From: Nitrososphaerota archaeon
GTDB taxonomy: Archaea > Thermoproteota > Nitrososphaeria > Nitrososphaerales > UBA183
Direction: 5' to 3'
NCBI GenBank assembly: GCA_029784825.1
Contig: JAFMAU010000071.1
Coordinates: forward strand, 1 to 9,186
Length of the DNA: 9,186 nucleotides
Part shown: in pieces, positions 5,809 to 9,186 of the stretch
Numbering within the stretch: position 1 is the first letter of the stretch
How the letters are laid out: every line of letters starts with the position of its first letter
Program-made: the position numbers and the translations under genes
Notes under the pieces: model-generated
Databases searched by the model: none
Told to the model about the DNA's origin: nothing
The model's input: only the letters and a program-made list of their open reading frames with translations

Positions 5809-6241
5809 TCACGGAGAGTGCCCAGTAATCATAGTCAACAGCCTTTCGTTCTTGCCGCGAAAGACCATGTCCGTCGCGTCCCGTGTGAAGAAGTAAACGA
5901 CCCTGTCCTCAAACGAAAAGTGCATTGGAGGAATCAACCCTCGCCCTCCCGTAAACCTCGTGAAATTCTCATCATATCCGACTGCCGGCTTCCTGATGAT
6001 CGAAAGGGGCATCTCCAAGCTGTCGTCTTTTTCGTGGAACGTGATGGATTCCTTTTCTCTGACTTCGATATTTCCCGCATGCCTGTGCAAAGGCCTGCCA
6101 ATCGGCTGTGAGGCATGCGCGCTGAGCCATCTCGATTTCCTGCCTGTCGTATCCAGTTCGTCGTCGAACACCCACAACGATTGAATCCAAAGTGCCTTCG
6201 TTGGAGATTTTTTCCTCACCCGTGACACGCTCATGGAGCAT
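5809..6241 (-). pseudogene. Small unidentified protein gene, apparently frameshifted near 6074-6076
   Basis: I do not recognise the family. The 3' part, read from about 6073 to the TGA at 5809, gives convincing protein: NIEVREKESITFHEKDDSLE, PLSIIRKPAVGYDENFTRFT, PPMHFSFEDRVVYFFTRDAT and an end ITGHSP. It is beta-rich and somewhat like small PH/GRAM-type domains. Upstream, this frame (from ATG 6234) becomes Arg/Trp/His-rich and unconvincing. The next frame, from ATG 6241, gives a better N-terminus (MLHERVTGEEKISNEGTLDS, later LTADWQAFAQACG) with codon first positions richer in purines. Dropping one G from the GGG at 6074-6076 joins the two as ...AQACG-NIEVREK, giving about 143 aa. Both candidate starts overlap the end of the hydrolase gene, so it is translationally coupled to it. 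If the sequence is correct it may instead be an intact 141-aa protein (5809-6234) with a divergent N-terminus. Confidence 0.5.
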
Positions 6242-7253
6242 CGTGCGACTCCATCGGTGGCTTGGCCGTGATGCTTTGAGAAGGGGAGGCCGCATGCTTC
6301 TCAACAAGATTTCGGCGCAGCCAACCCAGGATTAGCTGGGGTATTTCCGGGTCTACGCTCTCCTTCAATAGCTTCTTGTAATGCATGACGGAAGGGCCAT
6401 CCCGGGGGTCTCGCCTCAGAATGTGGGTCATCCCCTCGAGGATGTGCCACTCGCAAGGCCCTTTGACAATCTCCGCTATCGTCCGGGCGTCTTCAGGCCT
6501 GACCTGGAGGTCCTTCGACCCGTTCACGATGAGGACGGGGCAACTGATGCTGGAATACGCCTCCGAGGGGTCGAAATCCATGTGTTCTCTAATCCATTTT
6601 GCCGGCACGCGGTTCGTCCGAAAGCGTATCGCAGGCTTTGTGCCCCGGCGGACCTTCGTCAGCAGTTTCTCCTGCGCCTCGGTCAGCCTCCCGCCGTTCT
6701 GAACGCTGACGAGCCATCTGATGAGGGAACCTTTCGACCCTTTGATGGTGCCAAGGGCGCCTTCCATCATCTGCGCTTGGTAGAGCAGGATGGTGTCGAG
6801 CCTGTCGGCAGGAGCCATTAACAGGACCATCCCTGCGACCGGAATCCGCTGCGCCACAAGGGGTGCAATGTAGCATCCTTCACTGTGCCCGATCATCACG
6901 ATCTTCGCCGGATCTACCTCCTTCTGGCTCTTCAGGGCGACGAGCGCCCTTGCTGCGTCGTCCACGAGGTCCCACAACCCTGCCCTGTAGTAGCTTCCTT
7001 TGCTCTCCCCTACCCCCCTCTTGTCGTACCTGAACGAGACGTAACCGGCCTTCCCGAACTCCTCCGCCAAGAAGTTGAACACGTTCAGGGGGATGAACCT
7101 GGCGCTTTCGTTCCGGTCCACCGGACCGGAGCCGTGGATGAACAGGATGGCGGGACACTTCAAAGCGTCTGCGCCGGCTTCAGCAGGCAGGCGTAACGTC
7201 CCCGAGAGCGGAATCTCTCCAGGAACATTCAGGGGTCTTTCTGTTCCTATCAT
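6231..7253 (-). CDS. Alpha/beta hydrolase (340 aa)
   Basis: Probable cytoplasmic esterase or peptidase-like serine hydrolase; no signal peptide is visible. In order: an oxyanion loop HGSG (40-43), a conserved strand-turn YDKRGVGES (76-84), nucleophile elbow GHSEG with Ser124, a helical insertion about residues 155-225 serving as a cap over the active site, acid Asp248 in NGSKDLQV and His277 in EGMTHIL. The triad Ser124-Asp248-His277 is complete and the length is normal for this group. Substrate is unknown; the resemblance is to the broad dienelactone hydrolase/prolyl oligopeptidase-like class. The last codons overlap the start of the small gene at 5809-6241. It is divergent from the winged-helix gene at 7323, 69 bp away, which might regulate it. 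GGAG directly precedes the ATG; a weak TTTA element lies about 24 bp upstream. Confidence 0.9.
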   Translation of the reverse strand: MIGTERPLNVPGEIPLSGTLRLPAEAGADALKCPAILFIHGSGPVDRNESARFIPLNVFNFLAEEFGKAGYVSFRYDKRGVGESKGSYYRAGLWDLVDDAARALVALKSQKEVDPAKIVMIGHSEGCYIAPLVAQRIPVAGMVLLMAPADRLDTILLYQAQMMEGALGTIKGSKGSLIRWLVSVQNGGRLTEAQEKLLTKVRRGTKPAIRFRTNRVPAKWIREHMDFDPSEAYSSISCPVLIVNGSKDLQVRPEDARTIAEIVKGPCEWHILEGMTHILRRDPRDGPSVMHYKKLLKESVDPEIPQLILGWLRRNLVEKHAASPSQSITAKPPMESHDAP

Positions 7254-7292
7254 CTCCTGTCATCGACAAGCAGGTAAAGGACAGCGACACCA

Positions 7293-7298
7293 TTATAT
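7293..7298 (+). promoter_or_regulatory. TATA box of the winged-helix regulator gene
   Basis: TTATAT is the most AT-rich stretch of the 69-bp divergent gap and is centred 27.5 bp before ATG 7323. That fits a transcript starting at, or one to three bases before, the start codon. Confidence 0.5.
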
Positions 7299-7322
7299 CT
7301 CTATGGAAAGCGGTTTCATCCA

Positions 7323-7874
7323 ATGAAAATCATGAAAGTGCTCGACGAGAGGGGGACGGCCCTGATTTCCGACCCGCTGAACCTCAGGATACTCAGGGAG
7401 CTGGTTCTTTCTGACTACTCCGTGAGCGAGCTTGCGAGGAAGTTCCACACCCCCACCCTGAAGACGTGGAGGAGAGTCCAGAAACTTCTGGCCGCGGGTC
7501 TGATCGAGTTATCGAAGACTGCGAAGGTCAACAACATCGAGAAGAAGTTGTACAGGGCTGCGGCGACCAACTACATTCCGCAACAGTTCCTAGACGCGAA
7601 GCCAAAGGACGCGAACCTGACCGAGGCTTGCAAAATCTTCGCGGAGATCCAGAGGGGCATTGTGTTATCGGTTTCAAAGTTCCAAGACATCCCAGATGGG
7701 ATTGAGCCGATTGACTACGCCATTTACGCGAACATGCTGGCGTTCGCTCAGGTCTGCGGTGACTCGAAGACCCAAGAGATGGTTTCTGAACTGAGACAGA
7801 AGCTATCAGAATTCGAGGCGACCGTTTCTGCGAAGCCAGGCGCTCATTGGATCATGGAGTCGCCACGACGCTGA
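7323..7874 (+). CDS. ArsR-like winged-helix transcriptional regulator (183 aa)
   Basis: Probable DNA-binding regulator. Residues about 15-82 form a winged helix: SDPLNLRILRELVLSDYSVS (16-35) begins the fold, ELARKFHTPTLKTWRRVQKL (36-55) is the helix-turn-helix with the recognition helix, and GLIELSKTAKVNNIEKKLYR (59-78) forms the wing. A C-terminal part of about 100 residues (from TNYIPQQF) is mostly helical and may dimerise or bind a ligand; no metal-binding Cys cluster is visible. The start is ATG 7323, with a TATA element 27.5 bp upstream; ATG 7332 is an alternative. It is divergent from the alpha/beta hydrolase, a common arrangement for a local regulator, but its target is not shown. Its last 23 bp overlap the end of the converging pilin gene. 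Confidence 0.82.
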   Translation: MKIMKVLDERGTALISDPLNLRILRELVLSDYSVSELARKFHTPTLKTWRRVQKLLAAGLIELSKTAKVNNIEKKLYRAAATNYIPQQFLDAKPKDANLTEACKIFAEIQRGIVLSVSKFQDIPDGIEPIDYAIYANMLAFAQVCGDSKTQEMVSELRQKLSEFEATVSAKPGAHWIMESPRR

Positions 7875-8322
7875 AGGCCTGGCTGTACGTGGCTTCGTTG
7901 CTCAGGGTCCCGTCGACGACGACCGCATAGGAAGACCCCGCCGAAGCGACGAGGTCTCCGGATACGGCAGTGTTCGAAGAGACCGCCGAGTACGGGCCGC
8001 CCGACATTCCCCGTGTGGTGATCGCCGCGGTTCCTCCGTCGGCCGAGAGCGTGGACGAGTACGTGATTTGTAGCTGGGACGAGCCGCCTGTAATGGAAAT
8101 CGTGAGAGATGTGAACGGAATCCCTCCGGTGTTGACCACCTGGGCGCTGACGATAGTGAACCCCGACGCCCCCACGCTGATTTCGACTTCTGGCGAGAGC
8201 CCCGCCTGGGGCCTCATGTACGACGTGACGGCGACGTAGTACACCGCCGAACCCACCACCGCGAGGGAGATGGTCAGGATGGTCGCTATGATCGTGCTGA
8301 CGCCTTTTCTATTACGCGACAC
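7852..8322 (-). CDS. Archaeal type IV pilin-like protein (156 aa, GTG start)
   Basis: Pilin-like secreted protein: basic SRNRKG (2-7), predicted cleavage after Gly7, then VSTIIATILTISLAVVGSAV as the hydrophobic helix (to about 32). The mature domain is Ser, Thr, Gly and Val-rich, beta-patterned and Cys-free. A longer frame back to 8403 exists, but those codons overlap the end of the PH-domain gene and encode Pro/Ser-rich sequence without signal character. GTG 8322, 16 bp after that gene's stop, puts the signal right at the N-terminus. The two are thus probably one operon. It shares the STIIATIL start, overall length and a related C-terminal strand pair with the pilin at 102-572, suggesting paralogs. 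Its 3' end overlaps the converging regulator gene by 23 bp. Confidence 0.82.
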   Translation of the reverse strand: MSRNRKGVSTIIATILTISLAVVGSAVYYVAVTSYMRPQAGLSPEVEISVGASGFTIVSAQVVNTGGIPFTSLTISITGGSSQLQITYSSTLSADGGTAAITTRGMSGGPYSAVSSNTAVSGDLVASAGSSYAVVVDGTLSNEATYSQAFSVVATP

Positions 8323-8338
8323 AATTTTCCGAACTTGC

Positions 8339-8806
8339 TTATCCGACGCTGGGCCTGAGGACGGGCTCTCCGGCCACGGGCTTGATCCTCTCCGCCACGG
8401 CACACGGATCCTTGACGTTGCGCAGAGCCACGCGAAACCCTGTCACCGTGAAGATGACGACGGAACCAATCCTTGAGCGGGTGAAGGGGATGCATCTACA
8501 CTCTGTTCCTGTCACCGCGCTGAATGGTATGATCCACGAAGTCTCGATGGTTCCGCGCTCTATCCTGACATAGTCCTGCCCTATCGCGTAGTGGTCGGTG
8601 GAGTGAATCCAGTACACCCGGAGAGCGGCGGCGACGAAGACGAGGATGACGACGGTCAAAGCGAGGCCCAGAAGCGACAGGACCGCGGCTGGAAACAGGT
8701 CGAGACCAATCGGGACGGCAAGCGCGGCCGTGACGATGACGCATGCCCAGAGCACCAGCTCCATGAGCTCTCTCAGTACCGGCCGGAACTCTTCCTCCTC
8801 TCGCAT
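8339..8806 (-). CDS. Membrane protein with bacterial-type PH (bPH2-like) domain (155 aa)
   Basis: Predicted integral membrane protein: an acidic start (REEEEF), two hydrophobic helices (about 14-33 and 41-63), then a cytoplasmic beta-rich domain (about 70-143). The domain layout is IxxxYVRIERGTIETSWIIP, a central FSAVTGTECRC segment, a strand GSVVIFTVTGFRVAL and a final helix ending AERIKP. This order is typical of the YdbS/bPH2 family, whose members have two helices followed by a PH fold. Function is unknown; membrane stress roles are suggested for some relatives. It is followed 16 bp downstream by a pilin gene, presumably co-transcribed, and starts 24.5 bp from a TTTTAA box. Confidence 0.75.
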   Translation of the reverse strand: MREEEEFRPVLRELMELVLWACVIVTAALAVPIGLDLFPAAVLSLLGLALTVVILVFVAAALRVYWIHSTDHYAIGQDYVRIERGTIETSWIIPFSAVTGTECRCIPFTRSRIGSVVIFTVTGFRVALRNVKDPCAVAERIKPVAGEPVLRPSVG

Positions 8807-8827
8807 GCCCCTGGAGGGCCTTCGGGC

Positions 8828-8833
8828 TTAAAA
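8828..8833 (-). promoter_or_regulatory. TATA-like box of the PH-domain/pilin operon
   Basis: On the minus strand this reads TTTTAA, within CGTTTTAAGC, the same 10 bases seen around the first pilin gene's box at 72-81. Its centre is 24.5 bp before ATG 8806. As the box is near-symmetric it might also serve the divergent GIY-YIG gene at 8864, giving a leader of a few bases there. Confidence 0.5.
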
Positions 8834-8863
8834 CGAAGACGGACGGCTCCCCGCCGACTTTTC

Positions 8864-9157
8864 TTGGAAGGTACCGACTCCGGCCTCTACCAGCTCGTAA
8901 TCCGGCTGAAAAGGAAGCAGTCCATCGGAGTGGGGCGCCTCGGGCGCTTCGCCTTCCCGTCAGGCTACTACGTCTATACCGGGAGTGCGAGGCGGGGTCT
9001 CGAATCCCGGATAGCGCGGCATCTGAGGAAGGAGAAGAGGCTGCGGTGGCACGTCGACTACGTCCTCCGATACGGTGACATAGCCGAGGTGCCTTTTATC
9101 TACAGATTATATAATTTCGCTTATTGGGTAAGACGTCAATTAGTCTTTTCTTCGTGA
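8864..9157 (+). CDS. GIY-YIG (DUF123/Uri-like) nuclease, C-terminus probably lost (97 aa)
   Basis: Resembles the archaeal and bacterial DUF123 group of small GIY-YIG nuclease-fold proteins. Numbered from TTG 8864: GLYQLVIRL (7-15, the GIY strand), IGVGRLGRFAFPSGYYVYTG (21-40, ending with the YIG strand), SA (41-42), then RIARHLRKEKRLRWHVDYVL (49-68), all strongly family-like. After GDIAEV (71-76, base 9091) the likeness ends and the frame runs through AT-rich DNA to a TGA at 9157, adding 21 unrelated residues. The family is usually about 120-150 aa, so about 50 residues are missing. TTG 8864 is the only start codon in frame near the conserved sequence; upstream in-frame codons encode a Lys/Arg-rich shadow of the divergent promoter region. 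The gene is probably interrupted by an insertion and may be non-functional. Confidence 0.75.
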   Translation: MEGTDSGLYQLVIRLKRKQSIGVGRLGRFAFPSGYYVYTGSARRGLESRIARHLRKEKRLRWHVDYVLRYGDIAEVPFIYRLYNFAYWVRRQLVFSS

Positions 9158-9186
9158 TTGCTTTCCTCTTTCACCTGCGCGTACAT
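9092..9186. mobile_element. AT-rich segment, possible edge of an inserted element
   Basis: From about 9092 the base composition falls to roughly 36% G+C, against about 60% just before, exactly where the GIY-YIG protein stops resembling its family. The segment contains ATTATATAAT (9106-9115), unlike anything else in the window. This is what the end of an insertion sequence, provirus or other integrated element would look like. The window ends before a second boundary or a recognisable transposase or integrase. Confidence 0.4.
9136..9186 (-). CDS. Possible C-terminal end of a gene extending beyond the window (partial)
   Basis: Read on the minus strand, 16 codons (MYAQVKEESNHEEKTN) lead to a TGA at 9138-9136. 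The sequence is charged and could be the tail of a protein encoded by the AT-rich element, with the Met internal. It is too short to identify, and an open run of this length is expected by chance. Confidence 0.2.
   Translation of the reverse strand: MYAQVKEESNHEEKTN

Noticed and set aside
7258..7268. TGTC-ATC-GACA dyad in the hydrolase/regulator gap
   Set aside because: Arms are only 4 bp with a single copy; not enough to call an operator.
8591..8863. N-terminal extension of the GIY-YIG frame back to 8591
   Set aside because: It is antisense to the PH-domain protein gene, rich in Asp, Gly and Arg, and crosses that gene's promoter. The conserved fold starts only after TTG 8864.

Overview
The window looks archaeal. 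Five proteins begin with a class III (type IV prepilin-like) signal peptide of the archaeal kind: a basic stretch, Gly or Ala at -1, then a hydrophobic helix starting (V/I/Q)-S/A-x-(V/I)-I. Most start codons have a TTTTAA-like box about 25 bp upstream and no usable ribosome binding site, as expected for archaeal TATA-box promoters and leaderless mRNAs. The regulators (a two-HTH protein with a signal-like N-terminus, an ArsR-like winged helix) and a DUF123-type GIY-YIG nuclease also fit archaea. The DNA is GC-rich (roughly 60% by eye). A Thaumarchaeota/Nitrososphaeria-like or Thermoplasmata-like host is possible, but I cannot settle the lineage.

Layout. 1-67: the end of a membrane protein. 102-1040 (+): two pilin-like genes, each with its own promoter. 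1115-1816 (-): a tandem winged-helix regulator with an N-terminal hydrophobic segment, divergent from an ABC-2 exporter (permease 2025-2828, ATPase 2854-3816). The permease's true N-terminus appears to be cut off by one extra base near 1966. 3891-7253 (-): an alpha/beta hydrolase, an overlapping small gene that seems frameshifted, a pilin, and a 458-residue pilin-anchored protein rich in Cys, Tyr and Thr with two repeat regions. 7323-7874 (+): a winged-helix regulator divergent from the hydrolase. 7852-8806 (-): a membrane PH-domain protein followed by a pilin. 8864-9157 (+): a GIY-YIG nuclease whose conserved sequence stops at about 9091, where the DNA turns AT-rich. This suggests the edge of an inserted element.

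Together this is a cell-surface region. Several pilin-like subunits are each under separate leaderless promoters, and one large repeat protein is plausibly an adhesin or filament tip. No prepilin peptidase, assembly ATPase or platform gene is complete here, so export and assembly would depend on genes elsewhere. The most unusual element is the Cys/Tyr repeat protein at 3891-5267. Two probable single-base frameshifts, both explained by one extra G in a GGG run, and the break at about 9092 also deserve a second look.
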